This document shows, one piece after another, positions 1 to 8,302 of a stretch of DNA of 64,000 bases. Origin of the DNA: Clostridiales bacterium Firm_11 (GTDB lineage: Bacteria > Bacillota > Clostridia > Christensenellales > Aristaeellaceae). The notes under the pieces are model-generated. The model was not told where the DNA came from. It saw only the letters and a program-made list of their open reading frames with translations, and did no database searches. Made by a program: the position numbers and the translations under genes. Where the stretch lies: the NCBI GenBank assembly GCA_001604105.1, contig LVAQ01000002.1:1-64000 (forward strand). The letters are read 5' to 3'. Position 1 is the first letter of the stretch. Each line of letters begins with the position of its first letter.

Positions 1-121
1 TCTGGCAACTTCCGCTTGACGCTCTGCTCCCTGCAAATGTGCGCAAAATTCTTGACGTGACCATGGATACAAAGATCAATCCTTCCGTTTACGAACAAAG
101 GCATCGGTACGATGGACAGAA

Positions 122-163
122 TAAAATAAAACCACCTGCTGATGATTCACATCGGCAGGTGGT
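122..163 (-). terminator. Intrinsic terminator of the tRNA pair
   Basis: On the minus strand, a 9-bp perfect stem (ACCACCTGC with GCAGGTGGT) with an inner GATG/CATC extension is followed by a T-rich tract (TTTTATTTT). It lies 7 bases past the encoded CCA end of the elongator Met tRNA, so it should end the tRNA transcript. Confidence 0.75.
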
Positions 164-169
164 TGATTG

Positions 170-246
170 TGGTAGCGGCGGGGAGATTCGAACTCTCGAC
201 ACTCCGGGTATGAACCGAATGCTCTAGCCAACTGAGCTACGCCGCC
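170..246 (-). tRNA. Elongator tRNA-Met (CAT)
   Basis: The minus strand folds into a complete cloverleaf. The acceptor stem is GGCGGCG paired with CGCCGCT, with one G-U pair, followed by discriminator A and an encoded CCA. The D arm is GCTC...GAGC, the anticodon loop is TTCATAC (anticodon CAT), and the T loop is TTCGAAT. The sequence closely resembles Firmicutes elongator tRNA-Met. It has a paired first base and lacks the three G-C anticodon-stem pairs of an initiator. A lysidine-modified Ile tRNA also has CAT, but the body fits Met better. Confidence 0.92.
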
Positions 247-250
247 ATGA

Positions 251-327
<77 letters not shown>

Positions 328-352
328 TCATGTCGCACAAGCGACGTTAGTA

Positions 353-381
353 ATCATACAATATACTTAGGGTTGTGTCAA
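353..381 (-). promoter_or_regulatory. Promoter of the Met tRNA pair
   Basis: On the minus strand, TTGACA is followed by a 17-bp spacer and TATGAT. This near-consensus vegetative promoter ends about 25 bases before the mature fMet tRNA. A small hairpin (GTCGC/GCGAC) in the leader may be part of precursor processing. Confidence 0.8.
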
Positions 382-527
382 CAGTTATTTTTAGTATTCC
401 GTCGCAAAATTTCTTATCTTTTATAGCCAAAGTCAGAAAGGCTACTTACCAGAGCAAATCGCTGTCACACAGTGCAGCCGATGCTGATGCTGATGATCAT
501 GTTCCATCCTTGTCAAGGCAAACACCT

Positions 528-1502
528 TTAGCTTTCGGGACGGTATTTCGCATCTTCCGGTATGGTGATATCCAATGTGCCGGATGTCTTGCCAAGCTGT
601 AGCAAATATGCCATATCGGTTCGCAACGCGCCAATCTTCGCGCGCATATGCGCATACCCGCCGAGCCTGACAGAAATCCCGCTTGTGGTGAGCAGGTATA
701 TATCATTCGGATTAGATAGGTTCATCTCCACGATTTGATCCATATAGAACTGGAGTTGAAGCTCACTGATGATAGCCTGGTATGCCAGCATCTGCTCGCG
801 GTTTCGCACCTCCAGCCGCTGCCCAACATGCACATTGGTCACCTGCAGCCCTGTTACGCGCGGCATATTGGAAGGCAGATCCAGCGTGTTCCTTTCCTCC
901 ATCACGATGCCTTCATCATCCAATGTATAAACCAAGCCCAACCACTGCGTGGAGGCGATGGGCTCGCGTTCAGCAATGTACAGGTAGATTGTACTGGGAT
1001 AATCTTTGCGCAGTCCAAGCAGAATGATGGTATGATCCGAGCGAAGATTCCTTTGTACTTCTTCTTCCGATATTGCGAAAATATTCAACCCTTTAACCAA
1101 ACCGGAGGCGGCAGCAACCTGCTGGGCAGTTTTCTTCACATTGCCAACGACGTAGACCGTATTTAGCCGGAAAACAGTGCTTTGGAGTATTACCAGCCCA
1201 ACAACCGCCATAACAAATAGCAGGATAAGCCTTCCGGTAATTGCGCGTGATCGGGCTTTGGCGCGAACTTCCGCTGCGCGAACCGCTTCTTCTGGAGAAA
1301 GATAGACTTCCTCCGTTTCTTGCTCATGGCTGTAGGATTCTTCTGGCAGGGTTTCTGGTGTTACGGGTTGGGAGGAGGGCTCATGTTTCTTTCGTCTCGC
1401 GTTTGGATCATCTGATGCATGCCGATAGGCATACGTATATTCACCATATGCCTCAAACTCATCCAGTTGTTCGCGTTGTTTCTCCTCTTCTCGTTTGCTC
1501 AT
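528..1502 (-). CDS. ftsQ: Cell division protein FtsQ/DivIB
   Basis: 324 residues. FtsQ/DivIB is a bitopic divisome protein that works with FtsL and FtsB outside the membrane. Seen here: a long charged cytoplasmic tail (residues 1-89, rich in E, R and K), one membrane segment (about 91-108), then a POTRA-like domain beginning FRLNTVYVVGN and a beta domain up to the C-terminus. The ATG at 1502 is chosen because AAAAGGAGGGG precedes it; the frame stays open further upstream but without a ribosome site. It follows murD after a 227-base gap, the place where ftsW, murG and murB/murC often sit. The tRNA pair lies downstream. The cytoplasmic tail is longer than in typical FtsQ. The family assignment is good and the symbol (ftsQ or divIB) is a matter of convention. 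Confidence 0.88.
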   Translation of the reverse strand: MSKREEEKQREQLDEFEAYGEYTYAYRHASDDPNARRKKHEPSSQPVTPETLPEESYSHEQETEEVYLSPEEAVRAAEVRAKARSRAITGRLILLFVMAVVGLVILQSTVFRLNTVYVVGNVKKTAQQVAAASGLVKGLNIFAISEEEVQRNLRSDHTIILLGLRKDYPSTIYLYIAEREPIASTQWLGLVYTLDDEGIVMEERNTLDLPSNMPRVTGLQVTNVHVGQRLEVRNREQMLAYQAIISELQLQFYMDQIVEMNLSNPNDIYLLTTSGISVRLGGYAHMRAKIGALRTDMAYLLQLGKTSGTLDITIPEDAKYRPES

Positions 1503-1729
1503 GATTTCCCCTCCTTTTCTGAAGGTTCGCTGTTTCCTGTTACAGCACAGTTTTGCTTGCCTGCATTGCAGGTCTTTCCATTTCAAGCACTGGCCAATAA
1601 TAAGAATGCGGCAACCACAAAAGAACCCAAACATAACCTTGGGTGAAATTGCTGCTGCCATAGTGCTGCGACGCCTGCATCAGTCGTAGTATCACGGTTA
1701 GCGCTTCGTATGAATCGGGAATGGCAAGC

Positions 1730-3091
1730 TTAGCTGAGTCCCGATACGATTTCCTTGAACACAAGACCGCGGTGCTCATAATCACTGAACATATCAAAAC
1801 TCGCGCATGCTGGAGAAAGCAATACATTGCCGCCGGATACAGCCAGTTCACGGGACTTAATAACCGCATCCTCCAGGCTGTAGGCTGGGGTGATGTTCAT
1901 GAATCCTGCTTTCTGCAATGATTCGCTGATCTGGCTTGCCGTCTCGCCGATAACAACAGCCTGCCTGATGATGCTATTTGCCGCGATCTCTTGCGCAAGC
2001 GGGGTGAAGTCGGTATGCTTGTCATAGCCTCCAAGGATAATCACCGTTGGCGCTTTCATGCTTTGCACGGCCTTAATGGTGCTATCCACATTGGTTCCTT
2101 TGCTGTCATTGATATAGGTTATGCCTTCCAGTACACGCACTTTTTCTATGCGGTGCTCTACGCCCGTGAAGGATTGCAGTGTATGGCGGATGACGGGTGC
2201 GGGAAGCCCGCGCGCGGCAGCCATTGCCGTTGCGGCCAGCGCGTTCTCCAGGTTATGCGGTCCCGGTATCAGTATTTGATCCGCGTCGCAGATGGGTTTG
2301 ATCATCCCGTCCCAGCGCCAGATGATTTTCCCGTTTTCCACGCAAGCGCCGTTATCCACTTGTTGTGTTCGAGAGAAAAATGCCGTGCGGGATTTGATTT
2401 TATCACGCATTTTTGAAATCACCGCATCGTCTAGGTTAAGAACTGCGACGTCTTCTGCTGTCTGGTTTTCAAAAATTCGCTGCTTTAAGCGAGCATAATG
2501 CTCCATGGTGCCATGCCGGTTTAAGTGATCCTCCGTGATGTTCAGGAGCGCGGCCACACAGGGTCGAAACGTGCGGATGCTCTCCAGTTGAAAACTGGAT
2601 ACCTCCACAACAACCACATCACTTTTTTTACTTACCAGCGCCACAGCAGACAGTGGATAGCCGATATTCCCCGCAACATGGGTTATTCTGCCGGCGTTTT
2701 CAAACATTTTCCCCAGCAAAGTGGCGGTGGTTGTTTTGCCGTTTGTGCCAGTTATCGCTAAAACCTCGCCTTGCAAAAGTGAGAAAGCCAATTCCAATTC
2801 ACCAATGACGGCAATCCCTTTTTCCCTGGCTGCCTTAACAATGGGTGCATCGATGGGTACGCCGGGGCTAATCACCACCGAATCACAAGCTTGCAGCAAT
2901 TCCAGCGGGTCTTCTCCGAAGTGTAATTCACAGCCGTTCTCTTTGAGCGCATCCAGCGCGTCCCCAAAGGCATCCGCTTTCTTTGCATCATAGAGGATCG
3001 GTATTGCACCATGGTTCAGCAAAAGTCGAGCCGCGGCAATACCGCTGCGGGCCATCCCGACGACCAGCACCCGCTTTCGTTCATACTTCAC
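1730..3091 (-). CDS. murD: UDP-N-acetylmuramoylalanine--D-glutamate ligase MurD
   Basis: 453 residues, the usual MurD length. This cytoplasmic ATP-dependent ligase adds D-Glu to UDP-MurNAc-L-Ala. Visible are an N-terminal Rossmann-like UDP-binding domain (VLVVGMARSG near residue 10), the central ATPase loop GTNGKT at about 115-120, the Mur-ligase stretch LNITEDHLNRHG, and a C-terminal domain containing NDSKGTN. The GTG at 3091 is chosen: GGGAG lies 9 bases upstream, and the start falls 46 bases after the mraY stop. An in-frame ATG upstream would overlap the mraY stop region and has no ribosome site. It belongs to the murE-mraY-murD run. Confidence 0.95.
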   Translation of the reverse strand: MKYERKRVLVVGMARSGIAAARLLLNHGAIPILYDAKKADAFGDALDALKENGCELHFGEDPLELLQACDSVVISPGVPIDAPIVKAAREKGIAVIGELELAFSLLQGEVLAITGTNGKTTTATLLGKMFENAGRITHVAGNIGYPLSAVALVSKKSDVVVVEVSSFQLESIRTFRPCVAALLNITEDHLNRHGTMEHYARLKQRIFENQTAEDVAVLNLDDAVISKMRDKIKSRTAFFSRTQQVDNGACVENGKIIWRWDGMIKPICDADQILIPGPHNLENALAATAMAAARGLPAPVIRHTLQSFTGVEHRIEKVRVLEGITYINDSKGTNVDSTIKAVQSMKAPTVIILGGYDKHTDFTPLAQEIAANSIIRQAVVIGETASQISESLQKAGFMNITPAYSLEDAVIKSRELAVSGGNVLLSPACASFDMFSDYEHRGLVFKEIVSGLS

Positions 3092-3137
3092 TGTAAGCGC
3101 CTCCCAAGTATCGGGCGAAATCATCCGCCCTGGCAAA

Positions 3138-4151
3138 CTATAACAAAGTCAATACCGCAACGATGCTCAAAACGACTGTTGCCGCGGTATACATGGATAC
3201 GATTTGCGGTTCGTTCATACCCACAAGTTCAAAATGATGATGAATCGGCGACATTCTGAAGATGCGTTTCCCGTGCGTCAGCTTAAAGTAAATGCGCTGT
3301 ATGATCACGGACAGAGAGCTTACGATCATCGTAAAGGCGATCAGCACCAATAGCAGGGGCAAACGGAGAACCATCGCAAGCGCTACCGTCGCGCCACCGA
3401 TAAACATGCTGCCCGTATCGCCCATGAACAGTTTGGCAGGATGATAGTTGAACCGAAGAAATCCAATCAATGCGCCTACCAGCGCCAGGGCAAATACCGC
3501 AACGCTCAGGTAATTCTGCGCATCAGCCATCACCCCTGGAAGCGTAATGGCGCCAACCATCATCAGCAGTGTTATGCTCCCCCATGCGATACCGCCAGTT
3601 GCGGCAACGCTGGAGAGCAAACCGTCCAAGCCGTCCTGTAGGTTTGCGCTGTTGATCATGAACATAATGACAATCGTCATGAGCGGGACATACGCTACGC
3701 CAAGATCGATTTCAATATTTAGAAGCGGTATCACCAGCCGACTGCCAATCTGCGGATGAAGGTAGCAGTATAAGGAGAAAAGCGCGCCAACGATAATCTG
3801 CCCAACCACCTTCTGCCACCATACAAGCCCAAGATTACGCTTTTGAATTACCTTGATGTAGTCATCTAAAAAACCAATAAGCATGCTGAGCAATGAGAAG
3901 GCGACAACCGCCATCCCCAGATCATGCACACCAAACCAAACGCCATGCAAGGCAAGCGCCGTAAGCGTTGCGGCGACAGCAAACGTCAATCCGCCCATGG
4001 TGGGGGTTCCCTGTTTAACCATATGCGACTGCGGGCCAAGGTCATAAATGGTCTGTCCAAATTTGAGTCTCCGCAGCACTGGCAAAACACGGGGCGTGAT
4101 CAGCAACATTGCCAGCAATGGGATCAGTAGTGCCAGTATTAACCTAAGCAT
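3138..4151 (-). CDS. mraY: Phospho-N-acetylmuramoyl-pentapeptide-transferase MraY
   Basis: 337 residues, polytopic. It transfers phospho-MurNAc-pentapeptide to undecaprenyl phosphate, giving lipid I at the inner face of the membrane. Family hallmarks seen: the N-terminal segment with KQGTPTMGG, the acidic motif NLQDGLDG, the FMGDTGSMFIGG motif, and the HHHFE signature near the C-terminus, among about ten hydrophobic segments. GGGGAG precedes the ATG. It follows murE by 39 bases, with no murF between them although murF commonly sits there. Confidence 0.96.
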   Translation of the reverse strand: MLRLILALLIPLLAMLLITPRVLPVLRRLKFGQTIYDLGPQSHMVKQGTPTMGGLTFAVAATLTALALHGVWFGVHDLGMAVVAFSLLSMLIGFLDDYIKVIQKRNLGLVWWQKVVGQIIVGALFSLYCYLHPQIGSRLVIPLLNIEIDLGVAYVPLMTIVIMFMINSANLQDGLDGLLSSVAATGGIAWGSITLLMMVGAITLPGVMADAQNYLSVAVFALALVGALIGFLRFNYHPAKLFMGDTGSMFIGGATVALAMVLRLPLLLVLIAFTMIVSSLSVIIQRIYFKLTHGKRIFRMSPIHHHFELVGMNEPQIVSMYTAATVVLSIVAVLTLL

Positions 4152-4190
4152 CGCTTGCTCACTCCCCTGTATGGTGACGCCTGCAGCGAG

Positions 4191-5654
4191 TTAATGGTTT
4201 CGTAATTCTTCCAGCAGTTCGGCCACAACCACCTTCTCGTCAAAGGGTTTCTTGACGCCCATCACTTCCTGATAGGTTTCATGTCCCTTGCCTGCAAGAA
4301 TGATCACATCCCCTTCGCGGCCCATCTGGAGCGCGTAACGGATCGCTTCCCGGCGGTTTTCAATGATGGTATACTTGCCAGCCGTGAGCCGCATACCTTC
4401 TTCGATGGCATCAAGAATCGCATCCGGGTTCTCCGTACGGGGATTGTCGCTCGTCAGGATGGAGAAATCAGCCAAACGGCCGCCAATCTCGCCCATAATC
4501 GGCCGCTTACCATGGTCACGGTCTCCGCCGCAGCCAAACAGCACGATCAAACGCTTTTTAGTGAACATGCGTACATTGCGCAGTATGTTTTCCAACGCGT
4601 CCGGAGAATGCGAATAGTCCAGAATGACTTTGAACGGCGTGCCGGTATCCAGCATCTCAATTCGCCCGGGCACAGCGCGAACGCCATAGAGCCCCTCGCG
4701 GATGGATTCCCGATCCACACCCATAATCATTGCAAGCGATGCTGCCGCCAAAGCATTGTAGACGTTAAACATGCCTGTCATTTGCATGCTCACGTCCATT
4801 TCTTCCACGCCGCGCAGTTGGATTTTGAAAGTGACGCCATTTTCGCTGATTTCAATATCCCGCGCGAACAGGTCAGCATTGGCGCTAATGCCGAAAGTCA
4901 AATACGGTACTTTAATATCTTCGATGATATGCGCGCTGGTTTCTTCATCGGCATTCAGCGCGGCATTGAGCACCTGACCATGCATGAAGAAGCTCTTTTT
5001 GGTTTGAAAGTAGTTCTCCATCGTATAAAAATAGTCGAGGTGATCCTGTGAGAGGTTGGTATAGCAGGAAGCTTCGAAGGTGAGACCATCTAAGCGATGC
5101 ATATCGACAGCATGTGCGCTCACCTCCATGCTCACCACCTGCACGCCAGCGTCCACCATCTGGCGAAAACATCGATGCAGATCGATGGGGTCAGGCGTTG
5201 TGAGATTGCTTTTCAGGTGTTTATCGCCAATCATGTTGCCGGTGGTGCCAATCAAGCCCGTCTTATAGCCAGCCTTCTCCATGATGGCTTTCGCAAGGTA
5301 GCTGGTAGTCGTTTTCCCTTTCGTGCCGCAAACGCCAATGAGCCTGAGTTTTTCTGCGGGATGGCCATAAAACGCGCTCGCCATATAGGCTATGGCGGAT
5401 CGTACATTATCCGCTTTTATCTGCGGCACGGCCAGATCATCCAGAAAGCGTGACACCACAAGCGCGACACAGCCGTTTTCAACCGCCTGCGCCGCAAAAT
5501 CGTGGGCGTCATACTTGGCGCCGGTGATACAGAAAAACAATCCAGCCTTCGCCCTCTCACGGCTATTGATGGATAATTCGCCGATATCCGTCGAAAGCGC
5601 ACCACGCGTATCCGCTATGCCCGGCACATCCCGCAAGAGTTCCGTAAGCAACAT
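4191..5654 (-). CDS. murE: UDP-MurNAc-tripeptide synthetase MurE (meso-DAP type)
   Basis: 487 residues. It adds the third residue of the peptidoglycan stem. The substrate-specificity motif at about 403-408 reads DNPRTE, the meso-diaminopimelate form rather than the lysine form. The ATP loop at 110-115 is GTKGKT, with Lys where most Mur ligases have Asn. The carbamylated-lysine region (TKKSFF near 219) and HSPDALE are present. The ATG at 5654 follows TTTGGAGG with 8-base spacing; the longer frame upstream has no signal. The 328-base gap before it is where a class B penicillin-binding protein gene would normally stand. Confidence 0.95.
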   Translation of the reverse strand: MLLTELLRDVPGIADTRGALSTDIGELSINSRERAKAGLFFCITGAKYDAHDFAAQAVENGCVALVVSRFLDDLAVPQIKADNVRSAIAYMASAFYGHPAEKLRLIGVCGTKGKTTTSYLAKAIMEKAGYKTGLIGTTGNMIGDKHLKSNLTTPDPIDLHRCFRQMVDAGVQVVSMEVSAHAVDMHRLDGLTFEASCYTNLSQDHLDYFYTMENYFQTKKSFFMHGQVLNAALNADEETSAHIIEDIKVPYLTFGISANADLFARDIEISENGVTFKIQLRGVEEMDVSMQMTGMFNVYNALAAASLAMIMGVDRESIREGLYGVRAVPGRIEMLDTGTPFKVILDYSHSPDALENILRNVRMFTKKRLIVLFGCGGDRDHGKRPIMGEIGGRLADFSILTSDNPRTENPDAILDAIEEGMRLTAGKYTIIENRREAIRYALQMGREGDVIILAGKGHETYQEVMGVKKPFDEKVVVAELLEELRNH

Positions 5655-5982
5655 ACAGTAAGCCTCCAAATTGCTTGCTAGTTTTGACGCCCAAACCTGC
5701 GCACAGGAACGTTTTTGACCACAAGCACATAGGTGTACCGCAGTCAAAACGCATACATACGCTTGCGATGCCAGGTGCCAGTCGTCAGCGTTCGCATGTT
5801 CGCACAACCTCAACCTGCCTGATGGGCGTTGCTGTCACCAAAAACAGTATTTCTTTGCCTTTGCATCAACAGCGTATATAAGGTAGCACATATGCGGGTT
5901 TTTGTCCAGCCAAAGGAATCATAAAGCAGGCGTCGAGCCATAGGTTGAGGCTTCAAACCCGATCCCAAGAAAACACAATGGC
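5655..5982 (-). other. Gene-free gap between ftsL and murE
   Basis: 328 bases with no convincing gene. On the minus strand there is a possible weak promoter (TGGACA, 17 bases, TACCTT, at about 5870-5900) and a 40-odd-codon open frame without a ribosome site. I see no remnant resembling a penicillin-binding protein. The place matters because ftsI/spoVD stands between ftsL and murE in most relatives. Confidence 0.5.
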
Positions 5983-6597
5983 TTACTCGCCGGCCAGCGC
6001 CTGCGCCTCTTTGGCCTGATACACATCCGCGGAGGCTGTGACACGGTTCGTGTTCTCACTTGGTCGCGTATCCATCGCCATCAGGTGGATCGGCTGCATG
6101 GAACCGGCAGGAACCATACCCAGTTCGCGCGCCGCCGCATAGCATATGGTGGCGGAATCAGAAGCTATGGCAATCTGCTCTTGCAACTGCGCATTGGCCT
6201 GCTGTGTTACGGCGATGCGTTGATTGATGCTTTTTAACATACGTTGCCGCTGGGCAAGCATTCCCTGCTGTACCAGCAATATGATTGCCAGCACCATCGA
6301 CAGCAAAAGAACGCTGATAATGCTATACCGCAATGATACCCGTATCCCTTTTCGGCTTGCGTGCGCCTTCATGGCTGCATCAAGAACCTCAAACTCCTGA
6401 TCAAGCCGATTTGATTCCAGTCGTTTGGCCTGTGTACGTCCTACCCTGCGAGGGTCATGCCGAAGCAACCCCGTACGAGGATCGATTTCGCTGCTGGGCA
6501 GGAACACGCTGGAACGAACATAGAATCGATCCGTCGTCAGGCGCTGATCATAGTATTGCTCATGGTATGAATCATACATGTTACCGACCTGTGCCAT
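5983..6597 (-). CDS. FtsL-like septum formation protein
   Basis: 204 residues. An N-terminal cytoplasmic part (1-88, rich in Tyr, Arg and Asp) is followed by one membrane segment (about 91-110) and a short coiled coil rich in Gln and Leu (about 113-145). The segment AARELGMVPAG then matches the closing motif common to FtsL proteins. FtsL is a small divisome protein that pairs with FtsB and FtsQ. The ATG at 6597 is chosen because AGGGAGGG stands 8 bases before it; an in-frame ATG at 6618 lacks a site. The gene directly follows mraZ, with rsmH missing between them. The cytoplasmic tail is longer than in classical FtsL. The sequence is too divergent for full certainty, but topology, motif and position agree. 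Confidence 0.75.
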   Translation of the reverse strand: MAQVGNMYDSYHEQYYDQRLTTDRFYVRSSVFLPSSEIDPRTGLLRHDPRRVGRTQAKRLESNRLDQEFEVLDAAMKAHASRKGIRVSLRYSIISVLLLSMVLAIILLVQQGMLAQRQRMLKSINQRIAVTQQANAQLQEQIAIASDSATICYAAARELGMVPAGSMQPIHLMAMDTRPSENTNRVTASADVYQAKEAQALAGE

Positions 6598-6620
6598 AAA
6601 AGTGCCCTCCCTGTTCATAT

Positions 6621-7124
6621 TCACGCGTCGTCGATGTCGCCCATTCGATCGAGAATCGTATCGAGATTCTCCATAAAGTCGAGATCCTCTTCCTCCGCCT
6701 TTACGGCATCTACAATGCGTACATGGTTGCACGCGCCGCTGATCTCAAGTTCCTTTGCCTCTGCCAGCATTCGTTGCCGTAGCTTTGGAGGCAACAATAC
6801 CCTGCCTTGTCCATCCGCCTGAACATCCGGATAACTGAGCTTATAAAACTGCTGGGTGTATTTTTGCACGTAGGGTTTTCGTTGATTCATCCCATTCAGT
6901 TCAGCCAAGATGGTTTCAAAAACGCCCGATGGATAAAGTGCCACACCGTGCAGATCGCGCGTTGGGCCAATGGCAAACACTTCGCCGAGCGCCGTGCGGT
7001 ACGCATTGGGAATAATGAATCTACCTTTGGTATCTATCGCATGCGTATAGGAGCCAAAGAATTCCATTCGCGTGGCTGTAGGGCTTTGTGAAACATCGTT
7101 ATCCGTTTGACGGTCATCATCCAC
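6621..7124 (-). CDS. mraZ: Transcriptional regulator MraZ
   Basis: 167 residues. MraZ is a ring-forming DNA-binding protein with two AbrB-like (SpoVT-AbrB) repeats that represses the division/wall operon. Both repeats are visible: the first with AIDTKGRFIIPNAYR and the second with DGQGRVLLPPKLRQ. The GTG at 7124 is chosen because AAAGGAG lies 8 bases upstream, while the ATG at 7067, where homologues usually begin (MEFFGSYTH), has no ribosome site. This adds a 19-residue Asp-rich extension. It is first in the cluster and probably represses itself through the boxes upstream. Confidence 0.92.
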   Translation of the reverse strand: MDDDRQTDNDVSQSPTATRMEFFGSYTHAIDTKGRFIIPNAYRTALGEVFAIGPTRDLHGVALYPSGVFETILAELNGMNQRKPYVQKYTQQFYKLSYPDVQADGQGRVLLPPKLRQRMLAEAKELEISGACNHVRIVDAVKAEEEDLDFMENLDTILDRMGDIDDA

Positions 7125-7142
7125 GCAAAGGACTCCTTTCCT

Positions 7143-7203
7143 CCACAATTCGCCACTTCATGGGCTGTTATACCATTATTCGCCACAATTAGCCACCTGT
7201 CAA
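7143..7203 (-). promoter_or_regulatory. mraZ promoter with phased MraZ boxes
   Basis: The minus strand has TTGACA (7198-7203), a 17-bp spacer and AATAAT (7175-7180). GTGG or ATGG tetrads start (on the plus strand as CCAC/CCAT) at 7143, 7153, 7173, 7183 and 7193, all in exact 10-bp phase with one position (7163) skipped. MraZ proteins are known to bind short G-rich direct repeats (TGGGN or GTGG-like) upstream of mraZ. Three boxes lie in or beside the core promoter and two lie downstream, a layout suited to repression. Confidence 0.75.
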
Positions 7204-7311
7204 CGCAAACGTATATTCTATATTTGTTGATATATAAGACTTTCAAGGCTTATTCCCAAGCGTTACCAAAAAATGCGTTCTCTCAATCCCTTGATTATTA
7301 AGGCATACAAC

Positions 7312-7349
7312 AAAAAAGCGAGACCGTCATATTGCTCAAACGATCCCGC
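7312..7349 (-). terminator. Intrinsic terminator after the metallophosphoesterase gene
   Basis: On the minus strand a 10-bp stem (GCGGGATCGT with ACGGTCTCGC, including G-U pairs) is followed by TTTTTTG. It lies 67 bases beyond the stop codon at 7417 and separates that gene from the mraZ promoter. Confidence 0.75.
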
Positions 7350-7416
7350 GATGATAGGCTATCGAAATTATTAATTTTTTATGTCACTCAGACCAGTGAA
7401 GTTTTTGGTCGTGTAT

Positions 7417-8139
7417 TTATGGCGATTCCATGATTGGCAGCAGACCATCCTCCCAAACCTTGACTGGCGAAAAGCTGATCGAGTCACAGGACACCAGACG
7501 GTAGGCCACGCCGCGGTGCACCCCACTATACCCACGAGCAATGCCTGAACTATGCAGATGGCCGTATACACAAAGCGCCACACCATACTGTTCCAATAAC
7601 ACGGTATACGCCGTATCGCGATGCTCCCGCAATAGCGGAGGATAGTGCAGCATAGCAATGATGGGCCCTCCCAAACGCTTGGCGTGCTGCAGAGCCATCT
7701 CCAACCGCAACAACTCGCGACGATGGATTTTTTCATCCTGCTCACTTAAAGGGTACCCGTCTGTTGGAAAATCCCAACCGCGTGTACCGCAAACGACTAG
7801 CCCCATGAGCGCTGCCGCATCGTTTTGCAACGCGACCATGTCCTTGGGCAGATATGCGCGCAGACGCGCAATGGAACCCCACCAATAATCATGATTTCCA
7901 CGAATCAAGACCTTCGTGCCGGGCAAAGCAGCAATGCTGTCAAGGTCTATTTTTGCCTCGTCAAATTGCATTCCCCAACTGATATCGCCGGGGATCAGCA
8001 CCAGATCTTCGCTGGTGATCATTTCCATCCAGTTTCTTTTGATCTGGTCAAAATGATTCTCCCAATGTGTCCCGAAAATGTCCATAGGCTTTGCGCCACT
8101 GCCGGAGAGGTGAAGATCTCCGATTGCAAATACCGCCAT
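7417..8139 (-). CDS. Calcineurin-like metallophosphoesterase
   Basis: 240 residues, soluble. The metal-binding motifs of the superfamily occur in order: GDLHL near residue 7, PGDISWG, RGNHDYWW, LHYPP, and YGHLHSSG near the C-terminus. The family hydrolyses phosphoesters with a two-metal centre, and the substrate of this subgroup cannot be read from the sequence. The ATG at 8139 follows AGAGAGG by 6 bases; the ATG six codons upstream is less well placed. It is a stand-alone gene with its own terminator. Confidence 0.85.
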   Translation of the reverse strand: MAVFAIGDLHLSGSGAKPMDIFGTHWENHFDQIKRNWMEMITSEDLVLIPGDISWGMQFDEAKIDLDSIAALPGTKVLIRGNHDYWWGSIARLRAYLPKDMVALQNDAAALMGLVVCGTRGWDFPTDGYPLSEQDEKIHRRELLRLEMALQHAKRLGGPIIAMLHYPPLLREHRDTAYTVLLEQYGVALCVYGHLHSSGIARGYSGVHRGVAYRLVSCDSISFSPVKVWEDGLLPIMESP

Positions 8140-8302
8140 CCATAACCTCTCTTCCATCTAAAACCTGAACCTAGAAGGCACTTCGTTTGAATTTTGCGTT
8201 GCTGTTCGTCCTTTATAATCCATGGACTTTCGTAACGCTCTGCTTCGTTTTACGCGTAGTCAATTCTATGCAAGACGAAGGATTCAATAGCTGTTGATTC
8301 GT

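Noticed and set aside
39..227. Plus-strand open frame at the left edge
   Set aside because: It runs through the tRNA terminator and into the elongator Met tRNA gene on the opposite strand; no ribosome site.
1540..1869. Minus-strand open frame running from inside murD into the murD-ftsQ gap, considered as an ftsW or murG remnant
   Set aside because: Its first part is in another frame of murD and the rest has no similarity to FtsW, MurG or MurB and no start signal.
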